From the NCBI GenBank assembly GCA_010094045.1, contig ML986596.1, positions 29,276-93,275 on the forward strand: DNA of 64,000 nt. The letters run 5' to 3'. The stretch comes from Lojkania enalia (Eukaryota; Ascomycota; Dothideomycetes; Pleosporales). Both the position numbers and the translations under genes were made by a program. The notes beneath the pieces were generated by a model. That model had not been told where the DNA came from and searched no databases. It saw only the letters and a list, made by a program, of their open reading frames with translations. This document shows positions 33,265-45,877 of the stretch, in pieces; the first letter of the stretch is position 1, and each line of letters begins with the position of its first letter.

Positions 33265-36074
33265 ACGATTGAGGATTAAGAGAGATTTTGCGGGATGGAG
33301 TTATTACAAACTTTATGTTACCCTATTGCAACTAGACTTATTAAAGTGGAGCTGGCAGAAACATTGGTCCTCTGGAAACATTATGTCCTAACTCCAAAGA
33401 CCGTTACAACAATCTGAACCGTTAGGACTGATCGATATTTGAAGTCGCCCTCACCTTGAAGAATATACCGGGAGTTCAGAGAAAGAGACGCGTGCTAATT
33501 GTCAAGTCCTAGAGGTTCTAGAGTGCAGAACTAAATATGTGTTGGTCCCGAAAGGGGATCCGCATTGTCAGACCCAGGTTGCTCAAACGCACACGGATCC
33601 CTTTGCCACCGACTGGGCCAACGCAGGCACAGCCGCATTATTAGATATTGTGTCTAGGATTGAAAGAAATGGGTTAGTTAAGATCACCAAGGCTTAGATC
33701 CCTACCGTTATTTCGGTAGCAGAGTCTTCGCTGTTTATGGGCCCCAGGTCTAGGGCATGTCCGATGTCTCGGGGCATCTAAGTCCTGGAACTAAGTCGTA
33801 TCGATATTGACCGCGGTCATCGGCCGGTTCGTTTCCATACCATCCCGTCTTATTCCCGAACTCATTTGATGACATATTTTATCTAACTTTGAGGCGGTGT
33901 TTGGCAGCTTGGCTAGCGGTGGTTCCGAAGAGTTCCGGGAGCTTACTGTATGCAGTCGCTAGTGGAATAGGCTGATGACCTTTGACATTCACACTTCTAA
34001 GAGACTGCGGTAGACTTAAATTTACACACCAAACACTTGTTTAGAAACGTTAGACTAACAGAGACTCTTCCTATTGATGTGAAGTTAACGGAACGGTGGA
34101 ATGGGAGTAAATAGGAGACTTGATAGGGTAGTATACCACGGATCTTTATAAACCTTTATTATGAAAAGCGGGCAAATATATGGATACGCGACGCCAAAGT
34201 TGTTTGCCGAGGTCCAGTTCCTAGTTGTTGGGATTTGAAGATAGGGAGGCACACTAGGATGCTGGACGCCATCCAACTTGACGTACGATTTCGGATCTAA
34301 TCGCTGACGCTTGCCGATAAAAAATGGTTCCTGAAGACGATACGGACGAATCCTTCCCCTCCGCGTTTCCGACTAAACAGGGGAGAGCGAGGATAACTAT
34401 TCAAGAAAGGCACTTTAGTGGGGCATTGATTCACGGTCAATCCCCACCGAGACGGTAAAAAAGTATCCTGTCGATACTGGTACCAGACTAGCTGCAAATG
34501 TGTGCACCAAAGACTCGACAAGGTAAACGTTGAATTAGCTTGCTATGCGGGTGTCCAGCGGCTTGGACATTGTTTGCCTTCGTGAAAAGTCGAATCGTAT
34601 CCCACCTTCACTAGTACTCAATTGCTACCATACAACGTAGACTCTGATCCGAAGCCTAGTTAAATTACCATTGTGTTATTGTGAGCCGGCCAAGTTCACG
34701 GTAATCAGTAAGTAATCCTCAGGATTTGAAGTCTATTCAGGAGAGTGTTGGCGGTCTTTTCTTGTTAGTAGGAAAGAATAGTGGGCCGGGCGAACCTACG
34801 AGGGTTAGTCGTTGATGAGGATGCATCGCGCCAACTTGCATCACTAGGAGAATCCCTGTCGAAAATCCCGTTCTCTGCAGTATCAGTAAAGAGAATGTCG
34901 AATAGCTTCTCGCTGATGGTATCAACAAGATGAGAGTATACCTAATGTTGATAGACGCTCGATATTTTGACATTACAATCAAAATACAGTCACAGATACG
35001 TCATTCTTGATTATAGTGCGCATGAGCAAATCCAATTCTTCTGCAGGTCTAGAGTGTACCCCGCTACCTCTAAAGTTTGTCGACCAATCCATGACATATT
35101 TTTGAGTTTTTATTCTGGATCAATCCAAGCTGCTTGTTTTAAGAGTCTCTGCACGAATAAGTGCTGAATGTGAGTGCTCGGCTAAAAACCATTACTCCGA
35201 CTTTAGCACGGGGTAGAGTGAAGCGAATGCGGATTTGAACTGGTCTTCAGGACACGGCACCTCTTAGTCTCCACTAGTAGATTTAATACTCTTGAGTGAG
35301 TAACTCTAGGTCCCGCAATTTGTTGGATTGAACATCCTAGGCGGAGACTGCACGCTAGAGCCTACCTGACATGATCGGTACCACACTTGAACGACGCCTT
35401 CTTGATGACGGAAATCTTAAATGGCGCAGCTCTTAGCGGAGGTAGATACGCATATGGCTAAAACGATATCTTAGCTGTGATAACAAAAACACTCAAGAAC
35501 GATTACTATTGGTGGCGTGGCCCAAACCTTATAATCGAAAACCGGGTAACCTCGATGTTGATTTGAAGGCGGACTCCCCCCGCCCACGTGGCTTTTGGTT
35601 CGTTTCGGTTCATTTCCTGCCTTTGACCAAGAGGTTTGTAGATCCTGATCCTCACACATTGTGTTATCGACTAGAGATATCGACCCTCCTTCGTACTACG
35701 TATTATTCTTCATATTATCTCCTACGTTCCTGTGTCTTATTCTTGACCAAGGGCAGACATCAGCTTGACACTTGACTAGCGTGTGCGATCGTGGAGACAT
35801 TACTTTATTCTTAAAAGATAAGAACCTATCAGGAATACGAGCGGCTGGCCTAAAGCGGGAATATCTGTATTGGAACCTATCAGTGAGATTTCTGGGCCTA
35901 TTTGCATAGTAAGTCGAGGCTTTTTGCTCCGTTCTCCAAAATATTAGGTCGCTGACCGTTGGCAAATCAGGCTACTCCGTCTCCCGTCAACTACTCTACA
36001 GTACCCATTTACCTCTCCCTTCCTGTCAAGCATTTTGTATACTTTTTACTATCGAATTCATTCCTTTAGTTGTC
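33265..36074. other. 2.8 kb without recognisable gene
   Basis: Ordinary composition, frequent stops in all frames, only short frames (34085-34521 -, 35471-35775 both strands). No LTR, inverted repeat or RIP signature seen. The final 100 bases are pyrimidine-rich and should be the MHYT gene promoter. Confidence 0.55.
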
Positions 36075-38690
36075 ATGGAACGCGATCTCATGTCCAAGTA
36101 CCCGATAGGAAGCAAGCCCCACATCCACTACTATCCATATCTAATCTTCATCTCATACATTATCAGTTTGATAGGAGCTTTTACTACAGTGGAGCTTCTA
36201 CACCGAAGGGTTTCAGGGAATGGATGGCGTAACTGGTAAGTCTTCTTTCATCGCTGCCGTACTCATGGTGATTAATTATCCCGCTAGGGTACAATTAGGT
36301 GCTTGTTCCGTCTCGTTCGGTCTCGTTGCCATATGGTGCATGCATTTTGTCGGAAATCGTGCGATTGTGCTCGGCGACGGCGAAGAGGGGATCCAGCTAT
36401 ATTATAACACGACATTCACGGCAGTGTCCGCCATCCTACCAACTGTAATCATCTATTTGGGACTGTTAGTTGCCGACAAATTTCATAAAGGAACCAAGAG
36501 TTCGATGATCCGATATGTTGCCCTACTGGTATGTGGCGTATGCTCTGGAGCCGCGATCACAGGGATGCATTACCTGGGGAATGAAGGGACGATCGGTTAT
36601 CACCTAATTCTAGAATACCGATATGTCGTTGGTGCAGCAGCAATTGCAGTCGGAGCCGCCACTATGTCCTACACCCTCTTCTTTCATTGGAGCAAACACT
36701 GGATGAACAATATTTGGAGAAGAATTGTAGTAGCCGCCTTTCTTGCAGTGGCAGTCTCTGGGATGCATTGGACTGCCGCCGCCGGAACCGTCTACAAACT
36801 GCGAGATTACCGCGGTAGGGGAAGACGCGATGTAAATCTCATCATCGCAGTCTGCCTTGTAAGTCAATTCCTCTGTTTCAAGGCTAGGATCTGTGCTGAA
36901 TTACCTGAGTCTATGGGCGCATGCTGTGTCTGCTTTGCGCTAGGCTTCCTGAAACAACGACGTGCAAGAAAACTGAAAGATCGAGCTCAGCAGGTTGTAC
37001 TTGCTATCGCCACATTCGACGATGAGGGAAAGCTTCTCGTGACTCAAAGCGGCCTGATGCCTTGCCAAACAATAACACGGCAGTTCCATAAACGAGTGTG
37101 TCTGCGCTGTTAGAAAAACTAGTGGCTCGATGCTAATGGCTGCAGACTTTTGATGAAGATTTTAACACTTCACATCCAGTCTTCCAGTGGATATTCCGCG
37201 TTTCTCGCTACTGGGGAGGCGTCATCGACCTCATCCCGGCCATGCGTGACCACCTTCAATCCACCGGATACATCCAGGTTCATTCTCCAGTTATGGGCAA
37301 TAGAAGCCGAACATCGATGGAAGATGATAGCATAAGCTACTCTGTCACATTTCGCGAGCTGTTTTGCACAACGGCGCAAGATATCTCGCGGAGTCTCGAT
37401 ACAAGACTACAAGATCTTGGGCATCTATACGAAGATGTGCTAACGACGGGGACGCTGGCGAACAGGATTATCTGGAATACAGATGGAGCGAAGACTATTA
37501 TCGCAACGGATGCCGGGCGAGGAGATATAGAATCTGGAATCGCAAATCCGATCCTATTCGGCAAGGGCCAACTCCTCGTCCTGACAAGGAAGGTTGGATC
37601 TGAAGAAGCGAAGAGACTGCAGAATCTAGGATACCGTTTTGCCCACCTAGACCAGATTGGCGATACACTTGCGCGCAGCCTTCAAATTTCCCGAGATGAC
37701 CTAAAGCTTTGGGTGGGCCGCCTTCAACTCTTCTGTGAACGGAAACCGTGGGTTCCACCGAGAGGCACTTACTTGGCCGCCTTTCTTCTTCAACCATCAC
37801 CATCACTCCATGGTCTAGAAGTTATTGTACCCAAACTTACTCCGGATCGCCTACCCATGACAGAACTTAGTTCAGGCGAATTATGCTCTAAGCAGGTAAG
37901 AATTCTAGCACGCTTTGACGGACTAACTATGGAGCAATGTCTGGCACTCCATAATCAACTTCACGAAGCCGGAATCGAAGAGGATATCTTCCTAGAGAAA
38001 TTTAAGAATCGAATTCATGAGCTTATGTCAGAAATCCCCGAAGACGCTCTTCATCAAGCTACTTTCTCCGCTCAACAACTGGCTGCAACACACGGGATGA
38101 CGGGCCAAAATGATATTAGCGAGGCAACCGTATTCGCATTTTGTGGTATCAAGGACGTCTATAACCAGAAGATGTCCAGCAAGACTTTGTCAGCCGTGCC
38201 GTTATCACTCTTCCAATGCTATCAGCGGATCTATCCCGGCTGTCCCGACCATGCCATATTCGCTCAAAGGAACCATAAAGAATTCAGCACGCTTCTCTCT
38301 TCCTCTACTATCGATGCAACGCCTTCTTCTAATTCTCCAAAGAAATGGTCTCCTATATGGCCATTTACGAAGATGCCTTCTGTTTCTGAGACTAGTATCA
38401 ATCCCGACTCTAGTTCAGAGAAGGGACTTTTTAGCGCTAGCACAAGCTTTCCCTCTGCAGAATCTACAAATATTAGCAGTTTTCCTTTTGGCGGCATTAT
38501 GGTTAGCCAGGATATCGTGACGGTTACTGGAGACCAGAAAGACGGCTCGCAGATAGAACTCAGCGATTTGGGTGTTCGATCCGTGGCTAGTGTTGCTGAT
38601 AAAGAGCAACAGACCATGGCAGATAGGTTGCTGGCTATGACAACGATGTTCCGAGATCTTCATACCCGCGGGGCAAATCGACGAACATAA
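36075..38690 (+). CDS. MHYT-domain membrane sensor protein
   Basis: Exons 36075-36235, 36288-36858, 36910-37095 and 37146-38690; 820 residues, all joins in frame (introns about 50 nt). The N-terminal 270 residues contain about seven membrane helices with three MHYT-type motifs: WCMHFVG, TGMHYLG and SGMHWTAAA, whose methionines and histidines are thought to bind a metal ion near the membrane. The remaining 550 residues are cytosolic, starting with a basic KQRRARKLKDRAQQ stretch, a region resembling the conserved cytosolic part of fungal MHYT proteins, and a serine-rich tail. In bacteria MHYT domains sense oxygen, CO or NO; the fungal ligand is unknown. The intron at 36859 has length divisible by three, so a retained intron would not shift the frame. 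Confidence 0.88.
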
Positions 38691-39596
38691 GAGATCTTCA
38701 GTTCTATCTCCTTGTTCCAGGACTACGGTTGAGGTAGCCTAGACAAGGAGGTAGCCTAGAAAAGTCGTTAGCTTGGTCAATACGTTGGATGGCAACCGAA
38801 ATTTGCATGGTTGGCGTTCAAAATGGTGAAAAGTCATGGGGAATGAATTAATGGTGTAGTTATTAAGACCATGTATGTGTGCAATGACTTAAATGCAAGC
38901 CTATAAACAAAAACCCCATGTTTGCCGCCCGATGAGGACATCATCACAAAGCACGACTTCTAGGAGCGCGAAGGTCAGAATGGGGCTTTTTTTTTTTCTA
39001 TTTTGTGATACTATTTTGCACATTATTCCTCCCCAATAGGATGCTATACCAAATTATGACTTGTTATTCATGCTCTAGCGCTCTTATCCAGGCATTCTTT
39101 CCCGTGAGACAGTAAATTGTTAACTACCGAGCATTGAGTTTTGGAGGAAGAAATGAGCATCACCTCTTTTTCTCTGCCTTGTGCGAGGGTTGAGGAAAAA
39201 GGACTGACTGATGCGTATTTCTGGACGGTGGTCAAATGTAGTGAGTAGCGGGGGATGACGGGAAGAGGGCGTAGCTGATGGTCTTAATGATGCCACTTCG
39301 CTATTTCCGGGCTGAAGGACTTTTAAATGGCTCACATGTTGGTTACGAAATCCCGCGTGGCTGGAACCCCCCTGTTAAGACAGCCTTGGCACGAACTACG
39401 TCAAGCAACAGCTACCCCACGCGGGACAGTGAAATATTGTCTATTCAGCTTGGAGGCATCAATCTCCCCCATACAATGACCATAGGCTTTGTATAAACTA
39501 CCATCTGATAGCCCACGCCTCTGTGGTTGACGTCCTGTTAGGGAGACGGCCATCTTCTCACCTGATTTCTAGTGAGGCGCCGCGCGTCAACCCAAA
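38691..39596. other. Intergenic region
   Basis: Poly-T run near 38990-38998; no coding motif. The minus-strand frame at 39120-39335 has no recognisable content. It holds the MHYT gene 3' end and the Cia1 promoter. Confidence 0.6.
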
Positions 39597-40907
39597 ATGA
39601 CATCCCCGCTGGAAGCGCCATCATATACGATTCAACCACTTGCAACCCTCTCACCACCCTCCAGTTCGCGGACATGGCAGTCGGCACCCCACCCGAGTCT
39701 CCCGCTTGTTGCGACCGCATGCTCTGACCGAAACGTCCGCGTTTACAGCCTCACTTCTTTCACACTCGTTCACACCGTAACCGGAGGCCACAAACGTAGT
39801 GTTCGGACGGTAAGCTGGAAGCCAGGGGTGAAGGGCCAAAGCGTGCTTGCCACTGGAAGCTTTGACGCCAGCGCGGGGATTTGGAGAAGAGACGAGCGTG
39901 GGCTGGAGGACGATTTTACGGCGCAAAAGCAAAGAGGAGACGATGACGAAGAGGAGGATGACGATTATCAATTCTCTTGCATACTAGACGGGCATGACTC
40001 GGAAATCAAGTCGTTATCATGGTCACCCTCCGGGCAGTACCTGGCAACTTGCTCGCGGGACAAGTCCGTTTGGATATGGGAAGAGCTGGAAGATGATAAT
40101 TTCGAGACAGTTGCAGTACTACAAGAACACGATCAGGACGTCAAATGCGTCGCGTGGCATCCTGAGGAAGATATTCTAGCCAGTGCCAGTTACGACGAAA
40201 CGGTGCGATTATACAAGGAAGATGCGGATGATTGGGTACAAATTGCACAGTTAAATGGGCACGACGAAACGGTATGGTGGGTGGAGTTTGAGGGAAGTGG
40301 GATGTCAACTAAGGACTTCCGCGCACAGCGGGAAAATCTCTCACAAGAACGAGCACAACACCTGGAGCTCCTCGAAAGGTCTGGCCCGAGACTAGCCACC
40401 TGTTCCGATGACCGGACTATTCGGATTTGGCGCCGCAAGCCGAAAGAAAACCGACAGTATGCTTCTCAGAACACGGGCATTCCGAGCATCATTCGCTCTT
40501 TTAATATCGACGAGGATTGGTTCCAGGAGGCTATCCTTCCCCAGCGCCATGATCGGGTAATCTATTCAATCTCTTGGAGCCGCAAGACTGGGCTCATTGT
40601 TAGTGCAGGGAGTGATGGTAAAATTATACTATACAAAGAGCGTTGGGAGAGCCAGGTGCCCAACGGGGTTAAAGCAGACGGCGATGCCAACGCGCCTGAG
40701 GATGCGGAAGAATCTCAACGTACCCCGCTGACTGAATGGATTGTTGTCGCTGAGCTATTCTCGGCCCATGGGGTGTTCGAGGTCAATCATGTTTGCTGGG
40801 CTAAAAGAAATGACAAGGGCCGTCGACATGAAGATGAGGAAATTATTGTGAGCACAGGGGATGACGGAGAGGTGAAAGTTTGGACCTTAGATGAATTAAA
40901 GACATAG
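39597..40907 (+). CDS. CIA1: Cytosolic iron-sulfur assembly protein Cia1 (WD40)
   Basis: Intronless, 436 residues. WD40 repeats are visible throughout: GHKRSVRTVSWKP, LDGHDSEIKSLSWSPSG with CSRDKSVWIWE, QEHDQDVKCVAWHP with SYDETVRLYKE, NGHDETVWWVEFEG, CSDDRTIRIWR, RHDRVIYSISWS and a final STGDDGEVKVWTLDE, as expected for a seven-bladed propeller. Cia1 is part of the cytosolic complex that delivers Fe-S clusters to nuclear and cytosolic proteins. An acidic insertion (about residues 120-130, DDDEEEDDD) and a 60-residue insertion before the last blade are longer than in yeast but common in filamentous fungi. Confidence 0.92.
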   Translation: MTSPLEAPSYTIQPLATLSPPSSSRTWQSAPHPSLPLVATACSDRNVRVYSLTSFTLVHTVTGGHKRSVRTVSWKPGVKGQSVLATGSFDASAGIWRRDERGLEDDFTAQKQRGDDDEEEDDDYQFSCILDGHDSEIKSLSWSPSGQYLATCSRDKSVWIWEELEDDNFETVAVLQEHDQDVKCVAWHPEEDILASASYDETVRLYKEDADDWVQIAQLNGHDETVWWVEFEGSGMSTKDFRAQRENLSQERAQHLELLERSGPRLATCSDDRTIRIWRRKPKENRQYASQNTGIPSIIRSFNIDEDWFQEAILPQRHDRVIYSISWSRKTGLIVSAGSDGKIILYKERWESQVPNGVKADGDANAPEDAEESQRTPLTEWIVVAELFSAHGVFEVNHVCWAKRNDKGRRHEDEEIIVSTGDDGEVKVWTLDELKT

Positions 40908-41466
40908 TACACTATAGACGTGGGCAGGGACCTGTTTGTCCCCTAATTAGGTTATTCAACGATCCTTCAAGAGACTGTGCAATGTGAAAATTGCTTTCAA
41001 ATGAACAGCATCCTATTAGTTGAATCAAGCGGGAGAGCTGCATGTGTGCTCCTGTGGGATGGCTGATGTCGCCGCACGGCCTCAGCATGTGGCGCAACGT
41101 CATGCCAAGTCATGATGGAAACAGGGAATGCGCGAAATTGCACTGTGCCCTAAAGTTTTTCTGGCATTCTCCGGCCTCCACAGCGCCCCTTCTCGTGTTT
41201 GTCGCGTCTTCTCGTGGTGACATGCACTTGGCCGTCGTTCGTCTAATACTGCACCCTAATGCGAAGCCATTGAGTGCTACGCTGGATCCTCACGTCATCG
41301 TCACAGGTAGTGGTTCGCACCTGGTTCCGCCCACACCTCCTTAGTCAACCTGCTGCAAACCTTGCAATCTCCAATTGAGAATATATTGTGTCAACACCCT
41401 CGAGCTGCCACATACCTACAGCGTGATCCCTCACATTTCCAGGTACTCCCATTTCGCGACCTCGCC
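40908..41466. other. Intergenic region and promoter of the cytidylyltransferase gene
   Basis: No coding motif apart from frames that read into the next gene. The start at 41467 was chosen because the protein then begins with the basic PPKRKR stretch of this family; in-frame ATGs further upstream (41362) would add residues without similarity. Confidence 0.55.
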
Positions 41467-42954
41467 ATGCCACCGAAACGTAAGCGATCGACTACAATGT
41501 CTTCCGTCAAGAACTCCGCCATTGACGTTGCACAACCCTCATCTCGCGATGCTTCTGGCGAAGACGCCGAGGACCCCGTCCTGCAAGAAGTTGCTTCTAA
41601 AAAAGAGCGCCAGAACGACTCCACACATGCACCCTCAAAGCGCGCGAGAGCCAACAAAACTGGCGGCGAAGATGAGTCTAGCGGCGAAGGAAACGTAGAC
41701 CTATCGGATCGAAAGTGCCGGCGGACAGCAACAAGCGACGACAGTTCTAAGCAGGCTGCACTCGAGCGCGCTGAGCATGGCGAAAATGGCGAGGCGGGTA
41801 CTATGCGAATGCCAGACCCTCCAAAGGCGGGACTAGTCGACCCCAAGGGCTACAAGACAAGCCCTCCGCCAGTTGGACGCCCAGTCAGAATATATGCTGA
41901 TGGTGTCTTCGACTTGTTCCACATCGGACACATGCGCCAGCTTCAGCAGTGTAAGACTGCCTTTCCGGACGTTTATCTTATTGTCGGTGTCACTGGGGAT
42001 AAAGAAACACATAGGAGAAAAGGCCTCACTGTGCTATCGGCAAAGGAGCGCGCTGAGAGTGTGCGACACTGTAGGTGGGTGGATGAGGTGGTGGAAGACT
42101 GTCCCTGGATCATTGCGCATGCACCTGAATTCATCGAAAAACACAAAATCGACTACGTTGCTCATGATGATCTTCCCTATGGTGCTGACGAGGGAGACGA
42201 CATATATGCTCCTATCAAAGAGAAAGGGATGTTCCTGGTAACGCAGAGGACGGAAGGGTTGAGTACAACTGGCATTATTACTAAGTTAGCCACTCCGCTC
42301 CCTACGCGTGTATCCTCTACTAATATAGTCGTAGGATTGTTCGTGACTATGACCAGTATATTGATCGTCAACTCAAGCGCGGCACATCTCGCAAGGAGCT
42401 CAATGTGTCGTGGTTGAAGAAGAATGAACTTGAGGTGAAGCGAACAATGGCCGAGTTGCGTGACAACATCAAGGCAAACTGGGCCACCACTGGCTTAGAG
42501 CTTGGGAAAGACCTTCGTCAATTTTGGCAATCTAGTAGGCCGGCAAGTCCAGCTAGGACACCGACACATGAAAAGCCAGAAGGCCTATTATCTCCAACCG
42601 CACCTTCCACAGCGTCTCCTTCCGCTCTATCGCGGTTAAGCCATCTTGAGATCCCACGAGCCGGTGGCCAACAGGAGAGAGGATCTTCTGACTTTGCCGC
42701 TGGATATAATCTTGGACTGATCGGTGGGGTCCGAGCTTGGGTGAGTTAACCCTTTTTATGTCCTCTATCTCTCGTCAGGTATGAATTTCACTAACCCTGT
42801 ATAGATGGCACGCAGTCGACGGAACTTAAACGACTCCAGGCCGCATAGCCCCTCCCCAAGTGAAGGAAGCTCTGATGAACAGAACGACAAAGATCCGCCA
42901 CGAGGGCGGTCTGGCAAACAATCAAAGTCTGACGAGATGGATGTCCGTGCTTAG
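41467..42954 (+). CDS. PCT1: Choline-phosphate cytidylyltransferase
   Basis: Exons 41467-42284, 42335-42740 and 42805-42954; 457 residues, joins in frame. The N-terminal 130 residues are low complexity with a nuclear signal (PPKRKRS). The catalytic domain (about 140-275) starts [19 protein letters not shown] with the HxGH signature and ends with [10 protein letters not shown], split by intron 1. It makes CDP-choline from CTP and phosphocholine, the regulated step of the Kennedy pathway. After it come the amphipathic helices ([16 protein letters not shown]) that bind membranes, and a serine/proline-rich tail with SP sites like those phosphorylated in related enzymes. Cytosolic/nuclear. Confidence 0.95.
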
Positions 42955-45877
42955 AAGTTTCCGCCTCCCCGTCCGTGTTTCCTTGCCTTCTATTCGTCGC
43001 ATCCCCAACTACTTCGCCCTAGGCTTCCTTAATGCGTTCATACTCTAGATTTCTATGCCTAAGGTATCCAAAATGGAAGCTGTGGTATAGTCCCCCATCT
43101 CTTTGGTTCGTTCGACTGCTTTGTATACCCTCAGGGCAAACAACGAATGTGGACCCGCATAACAGCCCGCTAGCAGCCAGCGAAGAGCGCTTCTTGCCAT
43201 CCTTTCGTCCTAAATCATTAAGTTGTAATTCTCATTCTCTGCAAAAAGTCGGTTCTCACCGCAAGGTGCTGGATTGTCCCTAATAACAACATGTTACTTG
43301 TGCTTCAAACGACAGACGTTCATCTTAGGTGCTTTTCATTTGCTACTTGTCCATTCATGTCAGTGCCGTGCAATCAGTCCGATTGCTTTCCGCTGACCTC
43401 TTATTTACCATGATCTCACTTGAATTCCAGCTTGCCTTCGCCACAGATTCAGTTCTTCACTGCGGAGCGAGATCATACACATTGCTATCTGATAGAAGCC
43501 ACAAACACAACTGATAACTATATTCTTCCTTCCTTTCTCACATCTCAGCCAGCAGCTGTTGCCATTCCGTTTCGACTCAGCCGGGATCTGAAGCAGAGAC
43601 ACGGCTGGCTAGACTGCGCCATACATTCGGTCTTGGGTATCAGGCTGAAGTGGTGATAAAAAAATCACCAGTCCACGGTCAAGAAGCCATCACTTAGTAT
43701 GTGCACGGTAATATTTGCGCGCGGGAGTTGTGGCTGTCCCCCGTGCCCAACCTGGCCCTACCATCAACTCTGCCGCGAGGCCAAAAGGAGGAACCCTGTG
43801 AGGGCGTGTCTGCCGGGGCATCGTGCATCTAGGACGCTGTACACGGCACAGGCATGCTCCATGTGCCGACAGAACGAGAAAGAGAGCATACGGGCAGAGC
43901 GCCGAGCATACATGAGGCGGCGCTGGATCACCAGGCTCTGATAGGCGAATGAGGACTGGAAGGGCTGTAAACGGGGTACTACGGAGCGGAGTGATTGGGG
44001 CGCGCAGGTGGAATTCTGGCAGGAGGATGGAGCATTGGCTGGATTTGTGTTTCAGATGGCGAGAGAAGAGGCAGTATGGATTCCTTCGCTCGCCCTGTTT
44101 TTAGTGAAGGCATCCGGCACTGGCTGGTGCTGGGGGTGGAGCTGCGATCCCCGCTATGGCCAAAATCGGCATCGTTGGAAGGTGCAGATGGTGTTGGTGC
44201 CTGACCTGGGCAGGCATCGAGGGCTCGCAGCCCTATGTGTATATAGGACTAGACCAGTCCTCGGTCTTCTGCTCAACATAATTACCCTTACTCCCTCTAG
44301 TAACGATGGGCAGAGCACCTCACCTTTCCCCCCACCAATCTCTAGGATGATCCTGCCTCAGCCCTCTCTGGAGCTGCATCTCATTCCACCGCACACTGTG
44401 TGAATCGTCGCTTCGTTTTGCCTCGCCAATCCTGAGGACGTGTTCGAAACTGTCTCCTGGAGAGTCTGGTGTTTCGAGATGGTCGACGATATTCCATCCG
44501 GGGCCGCCGTTAGACGACGATCGCGCTGTTGGACAGACGAGGCGACATCTTCCCGATGGCGATAGGCACAACCACCAAACGAGGCGCGCGTTTGGGACCG
44601 GTTTGAGCTGGAGACCTGGACCATCGCATAACGTGGATGCATTGCCGTATTTCTACGGGTGCACCTCGTCCATCCCTTACCGGCCGTCGCTATTATGCCA
44701 GATCTGATGCCTTCCACCGCCGCCGGGATGACATACTGCAAGACGCGCGCAGCCGCGAGGACAGGCTTTGCTTCTGCTGCCCCCAAGCGGACATCCGGAC
44801 ACCCCCAACCGGCGTGGCGTGGCGGGTCAGCCCTGCTTTGTAGCCTCACTTTTATCGAGTGGAAGGCCGTTGCCGTGCGGCTGCACCTCATTCCTCATTT
44901 CGCTTGCCCGCCTGAAAGGACTGTCGCCCGGTATTGGACCCCCCCGCGCTCCTTGCTGGCATGCACTTCACTGGAGACTGTCACGATAGCGGGCATGTAT
45001 AGAGCCGCGAATCGGCCGACGGCGCCTGCTGCAGCTTCACGCAATTTGTACGGTATGCGTACCAAGTACTTACTGCGGAAATATTGCGGCTAGCGAGCGC
45101 CTTAAACGCCATACTCTCCCATCTCGCTCAGATTCTATTGATTGAATAAACTTGGATGAAGACGTAAGGGCGCTTCGACCCCCCTATGCACCTTCTCACC
45201 AGACCATCACACAAAGACGGGCTCAGGAACGAGTCAGCCTCCGCGTTAAATTCCAATTCCATACATACCTTGCAGTGTCTCACCTTGCCCGAGCGCTGCA
45301 TCGACTCGGCGCAATCTGTTCTTTCTGCTCGATCGCGCTCTGCTTCGCTCTTTGCCGTTCCTTGCGTCTAAACACCGACTCTGCATTGCCGCAAACGTCA
45401 CTCGTCGCTTTCTAGCAACCGCCGACCGTCTTGATCTTTGTCCTCCCCGCACCATGTTTTAGCACGGCAAAGCCTCTGACTTCGCGCATCCAAAGCACAG
45501 TTCCCGACTCGCCATCGGTAGGAAGCACCCGAGAAAAGGTATCTACACGCACAAGCCGAGACCGAGATCTTGCTGCATCTCTGCGACTGCCAGACCCGGG
45601 ACCGCCGCCGCTGGTTCATGCGAATACCCGCGCTGCTAGTCAAACAGTCCGCGAACACGTTTTCAGTCTGTGTCTCGACAAACTGCGCTGTCTCTTGTAC
45701 GGTTTGGTCGCTAACCCGTCATAGTTCGTACTTGCGCTTTACGCATGAGCTCTCTTGTCCGTTCGCTATCCTTAACATATCAACACCTCTTCGACCCCCG
45801 TACGCCTGCTCGGTAATCGTTCTTGAAGAACTTGCCCGCAGACTTCGCAGACTCCCTACGCTTCTGATCGCCAGCCC
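42955..45877. other. 2.9 kb without assignable gene
   Basis: The 43.0-43.7 kb part is AT-neutral with no frame of interest. The 43.7-45.1 kb part is GC-rich and gives open frames on both strands (44008-44403 +, 44358-44891 -) with no motif. From 45.1 kb on the sequence is pyrimidine-rich, as in long fungal 5' leaders, and leads to the Sok1 gene. An upstream exon of that gene cannot be excluded. Confidence 0.5.

Noticed and set aside
43995..44891. Open frames of 130-177 residues on both strands
   Set aside because: They overlap each other, are rich in W, R and P in a composition-driven way and carry no motif.
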